Shown here: in pieces, positions 34,005-40,951 of the stretch
Layout of the letters: each line of letters starts with the position of its first letter
How positions within the stretch are numbered: the first letter of the stretch is position 1
DNA from: JBBKWH01 sp037968855
GTDB lineage: Bacteria > Pseudomonadota > Gammaproteobacteria > Pseudomonadales > Moraxellaceae
Direction: 5' to 3'
DNA: 64,000 nucleotides
NCBI GenBank assembly: GCA_037968855.1
Contig: JBBKWH010000070.1
Coordinates: 6,223-70,222 of the forward strand
The notes under the pieces: generated by a model
Told to the model about the DNA's origin: nothing
Databases searched by the model: none
Seen by the model: only the letters and a program-made list of their open reading frames with translations
Made by a program: the position numbers and the translations under genes

Positions 34005-35216
34005 TTAACCAACCAGATTGTTCATGTTGACAATCGGCAACATGACAGCCATGACAATCATCAACACAATACCGGCCATAAACACCAGCATCAACGGCTC
34101 AAGCAGGGCCAGCAAGGTACTGATCAAGGTGGTCACTTCGCGATCTTGCATCACTGCGGCCCGTGACAACATCGACTCTAGCTCGCCCGATGCCTCACCG
34201 CTACGGATCATTTGCACCATCATGGGTGGAAAAAATCCTGAGCGTTCTAACTGTCCGGCCAGATTTCCGCCTTCGGTGACTTTTTCGGCGGCATGCACAA
34301 TCGAATCACGAATCAACCAGTTGCTTGATACCGCAGCACCAATGTGCAACGCATCAACCAACGGCACACCTGACTGCGACAAGATCGACAAGGTACTGGC
34401 AAAACGGGCCGAGTTAATACCACGGCTGAGTTTGCCAAATAATGGCAAGCGCAAAATCAAGCGATCCATCGCATAACGACCGGCTTCGGTACGGACAAAG
34501 CGCACCAGCACAAATACACCAGCCACCGTACCCACCAACAAAAATGGCCAAGCCTGACGAATAAAGCTACTGGTGCCCATCATGATGCGGGTCAGCAACG
34601 GCAAGGCTTGATCGGTGTTTTCAAACACTTTGACAATGTCGGGCACCACAAAGGTCATCAAGCCCATGACAATCGAAAACGACATCAGCATCAACAAGAT
34701 CGGATAGATCATTGCGCCTTGAATTTTCTTTTGCATGGCAAAGCGATTTTCGGTGTAGTCGGCCAACTGATTGAGAATTAAATCTAAATGGCCGGACTTT
34801 TCGCCCGCTGCAATGGTGGCAATGTACAGCGGCGGAAACCGTCCCGACAAGGTCAAGCTATGCGCCAACGTATGGCCTTCCATCACTTTGCCACGTACTG
34901 ATAGCATCAGGCTGTTGACATGTTTTTTTTCGGTTTGCCGCGCCACAGCACGGATGGTTTCTTCCAGTGGAATGCCCGCAGCAATCAATACCGCCAATTG
35001 TCGGGTCATCAAGGCCAAGTCATACGCCGACAAACCCGGTTGAAACCAACGCCCGCCTGACTCTTGGGTCCGCGCCTCTTCGACCGGATCGACGCTAACC
35101 GGCATCCATGCTTTATCACGCAATTGCTGACGAATTTGCCGCGCAGAATCCCCTTCCAACACACCTTTATGTGATTTTCCAGCAGGGTCAACAGCAGTAA
35201 ATTGATAAGCGGGCAT
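34005..35216 (-). CDS. gspF: Type II secretion inner membrane protein GspF
   Basis: The inner-membrane platform protein of the type II system, 403 residues. It has two homologous GspF/PilC helical domains (about 70-195 and 270-395) and three transmembrane segments (IYPILLMLMSFSIVMGLMTF, WPFLLVGTVAGVFVLV, LLEPLMLVFMAGIVLMIVMA). The N-terminal YQFTAVDPAGKSHKGVLEGD is typical. It lies upstream of gspG on the same strand. Confidence 0.94.
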   Translation of the reverse strand: MPAYQFTAVDPAGKSHKGVLEGDSARQIRQQLRDKAWMPVSVDPVEEARTQESGGRWFQPGLSAYDLALMTRQLAVLIAAGIPLEETIRAVARQTEKKHVNSLMLSVRGKVMEGHTLAHSLTLSGRFPPLYIATIAAGEKSGHLDLILNQLADYTENRFAMQKKIQGAMIYPILLMLMSFSIVMGLMTFVVPDIVKVFENTDQALPLLTRIMMGTSSFIRQAWPFLLVGTVAGVFVLVRFVRTEAGRYAMDRLILRLPLFGKLSRGINSARFASTLSILSQSGVPLVDALHIGAAVSSNWLIRDSIVHAAEKVTEGGNLAGQLERSGFFPPMMVQMIRSGEASGELESMLSRAAVMQDREVTTLISTLLALLEPLMLVFMAGIVLMIVMAVMLPIVNMNNLVG

Positions 35217-35366
35217 CCGGCGTGCTCAAGGATTAGTCGATGGGATCGATTATCTGTGCTTTATCCGCAGATGGAAAGCGGCAACGGCGCACATTTGTAG
35301 ACCAATCTACAGTTGGCCAGACTTTCTGAAGATACAGCAACACACTTTGGCTCAACCAAACACGGC

Positions 35367-36164
35367 TTAAACCAAGAGCTGACGTTGGCCCAAATACTGT
35401 TCAATCTGATTTAACCAGTCCTGACATTGCGGCAACGACATCTGCCGAAGCGCCTGCTGGAGTTGTGTGCTAAGTGTCTTTTGGTCCATCGCCTGATCAG
35501 CACCCAGCAGATCAATCACATAAGCGGCAATCGGATTTAGCGGTTCAATGCGTAGGGCATACTGTGGATCACGCCAGACCAAAACCGCACTCGGCGCTGG
35601 CTGCACATCATCCAACACTTGACCCACCCGCCAACGCCAGACCGGCCACTGATAGGCCAATACCCAGACGGGTACCTGTAGCTGCCATTGTTGACGCGCT
35701 TGGCTTGGTGCTGGATCAGCAAGATCGGTCATGTGGCTAGGCCAGTCAACATCCGCCATATCGACATACATCTCCATCCACTCCACATGCAACAACTCTT
35801 GCAGCCATGGATAATCATCCAACGCCGGATGTTGAACCTGCTCTACATACTCACGAAAATGCAGCGAAATATCGGCATACAGCGGCGAGCTGCATTGACC
35901 ATGGGCAAAAAAATCCTGCTGCATCGACTGCCATAACACACTTGGCAACAGCGAACGGGCAATCGGATATGCCACATCGATAAAGCTGCATACATTATTG
36001 AACAATAACTCGCGATACACCGACATCCGCACTGGCGCAACACCCGCAGGCAGATCGTGCTGATCCGGCTGGCGTAGCCATGCACAAAAATCACGCTGTA
36101 CCTGCAAAAAATCAGCCGATTGGGTGGAGTCTGCTAAAACTGGCGCTAAAGAGGCATCATCCAT
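35367..36164 (-). CDS. HvfC/BufC-type RiPP maturation partner (DUF2063)
   Basis: A 265-residue protein with the DUF2063 pattern: an N-terminal helical DNA-binding-like region (FLQVQRDFCAWLR, VYRELLFNNV) and a C-terminal beta-rich domain. In the Hvf/bufferin systems this partner helps the MNIO enzyme engage and modify its precursor peptide. Its ATG at 36164 overlaps the hvfB stop by eight bases, so the two are translationally coupled, and GGAG lies within the hvfB end. About 150 bases separate it from gspF, which is unrelated. Confidence 0.88.
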   Translation of the reverse strand: MDDASLAPVLADSTQSADFLQVQRDFCAWLRQPDQHDLPAGVAPVRMSVYRELLFNNVCSFIDVAYPIARSLLPSVLWQSMQQDFFAHGQCSSPLYADISLHFREYVEQVQHPALDDYPWLQELLHVEWMEMYVDMADVDWPSHMTDLADPAPSQARQQWQLQVPVWVLAYQWPVWRWRVGQVLDDVQPAPSAVLVWRDPQYALRIEPLNPIAAYVIDLLGADQAMDQKTLSTQLQQALRQMSLPQCQDWLNQIEQYLGQRQLLV

Positions 36165-37044
36165 GGCACTGCTCCGCGATGGATTGCTGCTGCATCTGGC
36201 CATACTTGGCTTGCATCTGTTCAATCTGGGCCACTTCTTGTAGCAGCTCGGTCAATGGTGGCAAGTTAAAATCACGCTCCAGCAAGGTCGGTTTGACCCC
36301 ATGTTGCTGGTAACACACCTCCAGCAAATCCCACACCGCATCATTGACATCAGCACCGTGGGTATCGATCAATAACGCCGCCGAATCAACCCCATCTGAC
36401 TCGATATAATGCCCCGCCATATGCAGATAACGAATGCGCTCAGTCGGCATGGCGGTGATCATGCCACGCGCATCACTGCCATGATTGACGCTGTTGACAT
36501 AGACATTGTTAATGTCTAACAGCAACTCGCAGTCAGCACGTTCAACCACGGCTCGCACAAAATCCGCCTCACTCATCTCTGCCGATGGCATGGCATAGGT
36601 CGAGACATTCTCTAACACCAAGCGACGGCCCAAAATATCCTGCGCCCGCATCACTCGTTCGGCCACATAACGCACAGCGGCGTCGGTCATGGGAATCGGC
36701 AACAAGTCATACAGATAGCCATGATCGCCGGTATAGCTCAGATGCTCGGAATACACCGCCACCTGATGCTGATCCAAAAACTGCCGAATCTGTCGAAGAA
36801 AATCGGTATTCAGTGGATGAGGCCCGCCAATAGACAACGATAGACCATGACACACCAACGGCACACGTTCGCTAAAGGCACGCAACTGCCGCGCATGTCG
36901 CCCCCCAAAACCCAACCAGTTTTCGGGGGCGACTTCATAAAAATCAGGCTGTTGATCCACAGGGAGTGCCAACAAGTCATCCAGCATATCGCGGCGCAGT
37001 CCTAGACCGGCACCGTGTGGCTGGCGTGATTTGATCTGTTGCAT
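36157..37044 (-). CDS. HvfB/BufB-type MNIO RiPP peptide maturase (DUF692)
   Basis: A multinuclear non-haem iron oxidative enzyme with a TIM-barrel fold, 295 residues. Likely metal ligands and family motifs are visible: H66 in VCHG, H101 in YSEHLSY, E145 in LENVS, D177 in LDINNVYVN, H208 and H212 in LHMAGH, DTHG near 227-230, and E256 in LLERD. The family converts Cys side chains in precursor peptides to heterocycles such as thiooxazole or oxazolone/thioamide. The ATG at 37044 has GGGAGG seven to eight bases upstream and lies 31 bases after the precursor stop. Confidence 0.92.
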   Translation of the reverse strand: MQQIKSRQPHGAGLGLRRDMLDDLLALPVDQQPDFYEVAPENWLGFGGRHARQLRAFSERVPLVCHGLSLSIGGPHPLNTDFLRQIRQFLDQHQVAVYSEHLSYTGDHGYLYDLLPIPMTDAAVRYVAERVMRAQDILGRRLVLENVSTYAMPSAEMSEADFVRAVVERADCELLLDINNVYVNSVNHGSDARGMITAMPTERIRYLHMAGHYIESDGVDSAALLIDTHGADVNDAVWDLLEVCYQQHGVKPTLLERDFNLPPLTELLQEVAQIEQMQAKYGQMQQQSIAEQCHG

Positions 37045-37075
37045 AACGTCGCCTCCCTTGGATCGTGGTGGTTGG

Positions 37076-37513
37076 TTACATGCCTTTTTTGTCTGCGCCA
37101 CATTTGGCTTCACCGCATTTGGCATCCATCGTTTTACCACTAGCATCAACATGAGCTTTACTCATTTTATCCGCGCCACACTTGGCTTCACCACATTTGG
37201 CATCTTTAGCCTTGCTCATTTTGTCCGCACCGCACTTGGCTTCACCGCATTTGGCATCCATCGTTTTGCCACTAGCGTCAACGTGGGCTTTGCTCATTTT
37301 GTCCGCGCCACACTTGGCTTCACCGCATTTAGCATCTTTAGCCTTGCTCATTTTATCCGCACCGCACTTGGCCTCACCACATTTGGCATCCATGGTTTTG
37401 CTACTGGCTTCAACTTGAGTGGACATGCTGAGATCGGCATGGGCCAAGGTCATACCACCCATCGACAGAGCTAACAAGGCGGCAACAGGGGTTAGCGAGC
37501 TGAGTTTAGACAT
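37076..37513 (-). CDS. HvfA/BufA-type RiPP precursor with five CG-rich modules
   Basis: A 145-residue secreted precursor. Residues 1-26 are a signal peptide ending LAHA. After a short linker come five copies of DAKCGEAKCGADK (residues about 42-54, 60-72, 86-98, 104-116 and 130-142), each with two Cys-Gly pairs, ten cysteines in all. They are organised as module A, module B and an eight-residue AHVDASGK linker, repeated, then a final A. No other cysteines exist. Precursors with KCG pairs beside DUF692 and DUF2063 genes are copper-binding RiPPs in this family. The ATG at 37513 has GGAG eight bases upstream; the ORF extension to 37612 is rejected. Confidence 0.92.
   Translation of the reverse strand: MSKLSSLTPVAALLALSMGGMTLAHADLSMSTQVEASSKTMDAKCGEAKCGADKMSKAKDAKCGEAKCGADKMSKAHVDASGKTMDAKCGEAKCGADKMSKAKDAKCGEAKCGADKMSKAHVDASGKTMDAKCGEAKCGADKKGM
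37079..37396 (-). repeat. Tandem repeat inside hvfA: 132-bp unit, 2.4 copies
   Basis: Unit 1 covers 37265-37396 and unit 2 covers 37133-37264; a final partial module covers 37079-37132. Each unit is two 54-base modules plus a 24-base linker. Units 1 and 2 differ at 12 of 132 bases (four in each segment), all synonymous. Confidence 0.92.
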
Positions 37514-37572
37514 GAGGTTTCTCCAAAAAAAATGATCAGTACACGCCATCTGATTGATGTGCGTTCCATAGA

Positions 37573-37600
37573 TAGACGAGCGAATCCGCCGGTTGTTACA
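37573..37600 (-). promoter_or_regulatory. ECF-sigma-like promoter of hvfABC
   Basis: On the minus strand TGTAAC (37595-37600) is followed after 16 bases by CGTCTA (37573-37578), 60 bases before the hvfA start. This fits the general ECF pattern of an AAC-containing -35 and a CGTC -10. Confidence 0.5.
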
Positions 37601-37610
37601 GCCACCATGC

Positions 37611-37634
37611 AAAAAAAATTAAAAAAGTTTTTTT
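37611..37634. other. A/T tract between the two divergent hvf promoters
   Basis: Twenty-four bases contain only one G: eight A, two T, six A, G, seven T. It lies between the two ECF-like promoters and may act as an UP element or a bent DNA segment shared by both. Confidence 0.5.
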
Positions 37635-37645
37635 GTGCTCATGGT

Positions 37646-37674
37646 TGTAATGATGGCGGTGCTGATGACGTCCA
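37646..37674 (+). promoter_or_regulatory. ECF-sigma-like promoter of hvfX
   Basis: TGTAAT (37646-37651) is followed after 17 bases by CGTCCA (37669-37674), 37 bases before the hvfX start. It matches the architecture of the divergent hvfA promoter. Confidence 0.45.
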
Positions 37675-37710
37675 ATCGTTAATCCACCTTTGTCGATCAG
37701 GAGCATCAGC

Positions 37711-38343
37711 ATGACATCTACTGCCTCTCAACCCTGTATCAAACAGCGTATCTATACCGTACAGCAACGGCTCAGTGACCTATTGCAACCCGTCGATGGT
37801 TTGCCAGCACTGGCGTTACGGCTTTATTTGGTGCCGGTATTTTGGTCGGCAGGCATGAATAAGCTGAATGCCTTTGACGATACGGTGGCGTGGTTTGGCA
37901 ATGCCGATTGGGGCTTAGGCTTGCCATTTCCAACCGTGATGGCGGGCTTGGCAACCAGTGCCGAGTTGGCGGGCGCGGTGTTGTTGGCGTTGGGCTTGCT
38001 GACCCGTTGGATCAGTATTCCGTTAATGGTGACCATGTTGGTGGCGATTTTTACGGTGCATTGGCCCAATGGTTGGCAAGCGATTGCTGATCCAAGCGCA
38101 CCATTTGCCAATGCACAAGTGCTTGAAGCTGGCGAAAAACTGCAACGGGCGCGCACCTTGTTGCAAGATCATGGCAATTATGACTGGCTCATCTCTAGCG
38201 GCTCGTTTGCGATTATTAATAACGGTATTGAGTTTGCGGCGACCTATTTGGTGATGTTGCTGGCGTTGATCAAAATGGGTGGTGGGCGCTTTGTGAGTGT
38301 GGATGATTGGATCAAGCGTTGGTTTAAGCGCCGTTCAGCTTAA
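37711..38343 (+). CDS. HvfX-like DoxX family membrane protein
   Basis: A 210-residue DoxX-type protein with about four membrane helices (LALRLYLVPVFWSAGMNKL, TVMAGLATSAELAGAVLLALGLL, WISIPLMVTMLVAIFTVHW, FAATYLVMLLALIKM). DoxX members accompany hvfABC loci and are thought to serve in export or redox handling of the peptide at the membrane. Here the gene is read divergently from hvfABC. AGGAG lies eight bases before the ATG at 37711. Its stop overlaps that of the convergent MocA-like gene by three bases. Confidence 0.88.
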   Translation: MTSTASQPCIKQRIYTVQQRLSDLLQPVDGLPALALRLYLVPVFWSAGMNKLNAFDDTVAWFGNADWGLGLPFPTVMAGLATSAELAGAVLLALGLLTRWISIPLMVTMLVAIFTVHWPNGWQAIADPSAPFANAQVLEAGEKLQRARTLLQDHGNYDWLISSGSFAIINNGIEFAATYLVMLLALIKMGGGRFVSVDDWIKRWFKRRSA

Positions 38344-39044
38344 TGATTGAAAGCAATGAGCGACTCACGATGATAGGGCAATGGATCAATCCACCCCTGC
38401 TCAATCGCCACTTGCAACATGGCTGGCGTATCCAAATCATGCTGTAGATCTGGTTGCTCAATGATGGTTTTTAGCGCAGCCGGATACTGCTGAAGCACCG
38501 GCTTTAAGCCCATATCTTGATCAGACGGCAACTGCTTGATCTGCGCAAAAACAGACATTGGCACCAACACCGGCAAACCAATGGTTGCCGCATAACCCGT
38601 TAAAGCCACCTGTGTAGGCTGACCCTGTACCGCTTCAACCAACTGGATTAAATGCTCAATTCGCAATAAGGGTTGATCCACCGCCAACACCATAACGTGG
38701 CGTTTATCACTGCGCTGCTCAGTGCTTTGGCTGAGCGATTGATCTGCATTTAATGTGTTGGCAGCCACTTGCAAGCTACTGGTCATGCCCTGCTCGGCTT
38801 GTGGATTGATCACGCATTCAACCGGCAAATCTTGCACAATGGGTTGAATCTGCGCGGCCAGCGTTGGGTTGGTCACCACCAGCACACGGCTGGGCTGCGT
38901 TTGTAGCGCCAGTTGCGCCACATGCCGAACCAATGGCTGACCGGCTTTACGGAGTAATTGCTTAGGCTGCCCCAAACGACGGCTATAGCCTGCGGCCAAA
39001 ATCACCACCACATGGCGGCTATCGTTTGGTCTAGTCAGCAGCAT
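38340..39044 (-). CDS. MocA-like molybdenum cofactor nucleotidyltransferase
   Basis: A MobA/MocA-type NTP transferase of 234 residues with VVILAAGYSRRLGQPKQLL at the N-terminus and AVDQPLLR for the metal-binding Asp. MocA makes the cytosine dinucleotide form of molybdopterin that xanthine-oxidase-type enzymes need. It overlaps the xdhC 3' end and lies in the same direction as the Mo-hydroxylase genes, so it probably serves them. Confidence 0.88.
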   Translation of the reverse strand: MLLTRPNDSRHVVVILAAGYSRRLGQPKQLLRKAGQPLVRHVAQLALQTQPSRVLVVTNPTLAAQIQPIVQDLPVECVINPQAEQGMTSSLQVAANTLNADQSLSQSTEQRSDKRHVMVLAVDQPLLRIEHLIQLVEAVQGQPTQVALTGYAATIGLPVLVPMSVFAQIKQLPSDQDMGLKPVLQQYPAALKTIIEQPDLQHDLDTPAMLQVAIEQGWIDPLPYHRESLIAFNH

Positions 39045-40200
39045 GAATGGATCGAGTACGGGTTTTGAGCATTTGTGCCGATTTTTGGTTCATCACGGCG
39101 GTGATTTCGGCCATGATCGACAAGGCTACTGCCTCGGGTGCATCACCGCCAATATCCAAACCAATCGGGTAATGCAGCAAGGCCAAACCATCTTCAATCG
39201 ACTTGGCATCGCCTTGGGCAATGATCTCGTCAATTAAACGCTCGGTTCGATAACGCGGCCCAAGCTGACCGACGTAGCGTGGCGAGTGCTGCAACACCTG
39301 CGCCAGCCAGTGCCGATCTTGGCTTAAGCTATGGCTCATAATGGCAACAGCCGCATCGTTAACAAGCTCAGCATAGGCAAATGGCGCGTTTAAATCCCCA
39401 GCAATCACTTGATCTGCTAGGGCAAAATGTTCAGCTTTGGCAAAGTGCGCACGGCTGTCAATCACCGTGACATGCCAGCCCTGCCCTTTGGCCTGATGGA
39501 CCAACGGTTGCACGTCATGGCCTGCACCAAACACCACCAGACGACGCGGCGGGGCAAGGTACTCCAAAAATACCTCTAATTCGCCGCCGCTTTTATCAAT
39601 GCCATCACTGCCATCTTGATACAGTCGCCGCTGGCTTTTTTGTTGCGTCAGCGCCATCACCAAATCGGTTCTGATTCGTTGATCAATCGTCTGGTTGCTG
39701 AATCGACCGTGATAGTGCTGATCGGTATCCAGCAGAATACGCGAGCCAATCGGACAGTCGGCATGTGCCGAGCCAATCACGGTGGCAATGGCGGCGGGTC
39801 GATGTTGTGTGTGTACATCACGCAGCAATTGCAGCACCGGATTGAGGCTGTTTGCGCCTAGACGCTCAAACAGCACATGCACCGTGCCATTACAGCCCAA
39901 ACCAAAGGTTAGGGCTTCGTCTGCATCATCGTCAATGTCGGTATCGACACTGCCGGTGCTATAGCTGCGCAGTTGCGGGCCATCTTGACGGGTGATCCAC
40001 CATGCTTTTTTACTCACATCGGCTTCAAGACAACCGCCGCTAATGGTGCCGACGGACTGGCCCTGCGGTACAATCAACATGCGCGCACCCGCCCGACGAT
40101 AGGCCGAGCCATCGACTCGAACCACGGTCGCCATGACAGCATCATCGTGTTGTTGTTCGGCACGATTCACCGCAGCCAGCAATGCATTTAACTGGGTCAT
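39031..40200 (-). CDS. XdhC/CoxI family Mo-enzyme maturation protein
   Basis: A 389-residue XdhC/CoxI protein: an N-terminal XdhC_CoxI domain (SAYRRAGARMLI, GTISGGCLEADV) and a C-terminal Rossmann domain (VVFGAGHDVQPLVHQA, IGLDIGGDAPEAVALSIMAEI). XdhC proteins bind the sulfurated Mo cofactor and load it into xanthine-dehydrogenase-family enzymes. It lies between the cytochrome gene and the MocA-like gene and overlaps the latter by 14 bases. Confidence 0.92.
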   Translation of the reverse strand: MTQLNALLAAVNRAEQQHDDAVMATVVRVDGSAYRRAGARMLIVPQGQSVGTISGGCLEADVSKKAWWITRQDGPQLRSYSTGSVDTDIDDDADEALTFGLGCNGTVHVLFERLGANSLNPVLQLLRDVHTQHRPAAIATVIGSAHADCPIGSRILLDTDQHYHGRFSNQTIDQRIRTDLVMALTQQKSQRRLYQDGSDGIDKSGGELEVFLEYLAPPRRLVVFGAGHDVQPLVHQAKGQGWHVTVIDSRAHFAKAEHFALADQVIAGDLNAPFAYAELVNDAAVAIMSHSLSQDRHWLAQVLQHSPRYVGQLGPRYRTERLIDEIIAQGDAKSIEDGLALLHYPIGLDIGGDAPEAVALSIMAEITAVMNQKSAQMLKTRTRSIHAAD

Positions 40201-40234
40201 GGCCGACTCCTATCAGACATCTCGTGGCTGGCAA

Positions 40235-40951
40235 TTACTTGGGACAAAAAGCACCCGATTTAACCCATGCATCAATTAATTGACCAAAAGCCGCTTGGGT
40301 GCTCGGTGCGGGGGTACGATTGCCACCCGGCTGCCATGCCCAACCGACCAAATCGTCTTTGGACATGTGATGCACAATTGCTTTGAGGTCTTTGTTGCCG
40401 TTGCGCTTGGGATCTTTGATCTGCTCGCAGATTTGGCCCAAGGTTTTGCCTTGCCATGCCATCGATAGCGGGGCCATTTTCCAGTGTGGATTACCCGGCA
40501 CGTTGGCGGGATCAAAGTTTTTGTCATGGTGGCAGGTAGTGCAACGCATGCCGACTGCGCCCATATCGTCTTTACCACGCACAACCCACGGGTTATGTGG
40601 CTGCATCGCATCCGTCTGGGTCGGTCGGTTACCGTTGGGATGACAATTCACACAACGTGGATGGGTAATCACCTTACCCGCTTCTTCAAACAAGGCGCGT
40701 GAGCGTTCTTCTGGGTTTTGAATACCAGCAAAATCGGCGGGGGTTTTGAGCGTGTTGGGCTGTGTTGCTGGTGCTGCAACGGCAGTTTGAACACTCAGCT
40801 TGGCCGGCACGCTGATGTTCTGTGCGTTGATTTTATCTGTGGCGCTTGTGTCGGCGGCCAACGTCGCACCTGCGGTCAGCAGCAACGATGCACCAAGCAT
40901 CAGCGCGCGCGCACGATTGTGCCATGACAGGCTGTGAGTAGAATGCTTCAT
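40235..40951 (-). CDS. Di-haem c-type cytochrome of the Mo-hydroxylase operon
   Basis: A 238-residue exported protein: signal peptide to about residue 32 (ending TLAA), a Pro/Ala/Thr-rich linker, and two haem c motifs CVNCH and CTTCH. It resembles the cytochrome subunit annotated with isoquinoline 1-oxidoreductase-like operons and would take electrons from the Mo subunit in the periplasm. Its ATG overlaps the stop of the large subunit gene (ATGA), so the genes are coupled. Confidence 0.88.
   Translation of the reverse strand: MKHSTHSLSWHNRARALMLGASLLLTAGATLAADTSATDKINAQNISVPAKLSVQTAVAAPATQPNTLKTPADFAGIQNPEERSRALFEEAGKVITHPRCVNCHPNGNRPTQTDAMQPHNPWVVRGKDDMGAVGMRCTTCHHDKNFDPANVPGNPHWKMAPLSMAWQGKTLGQICEQIKDPKRNGNKDLKAIVHHMSKDDLVGWAWQPGGNRTPAPSTQAAFGQLIDAWVKSGAFCPK

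Noticed and set aside
37079..37396. Regularly spaced repeats that might suggest a CRISPR array
   Set aside because: The repeats are coding, 54 and 24 bases long in a 132-base unit, with no unique spacers and no cas genes nearby.
37031..37474. Plus-strand ORFs of 147 and 78 residues with repeated HLASPHLAS and FTAFGI patterns, opposite hvfA
   Set aside because: They are antisense shadows of the repeated hvfA modules; the periodic sequence simply keeps other frames open. No ribosome site or homology supports them.
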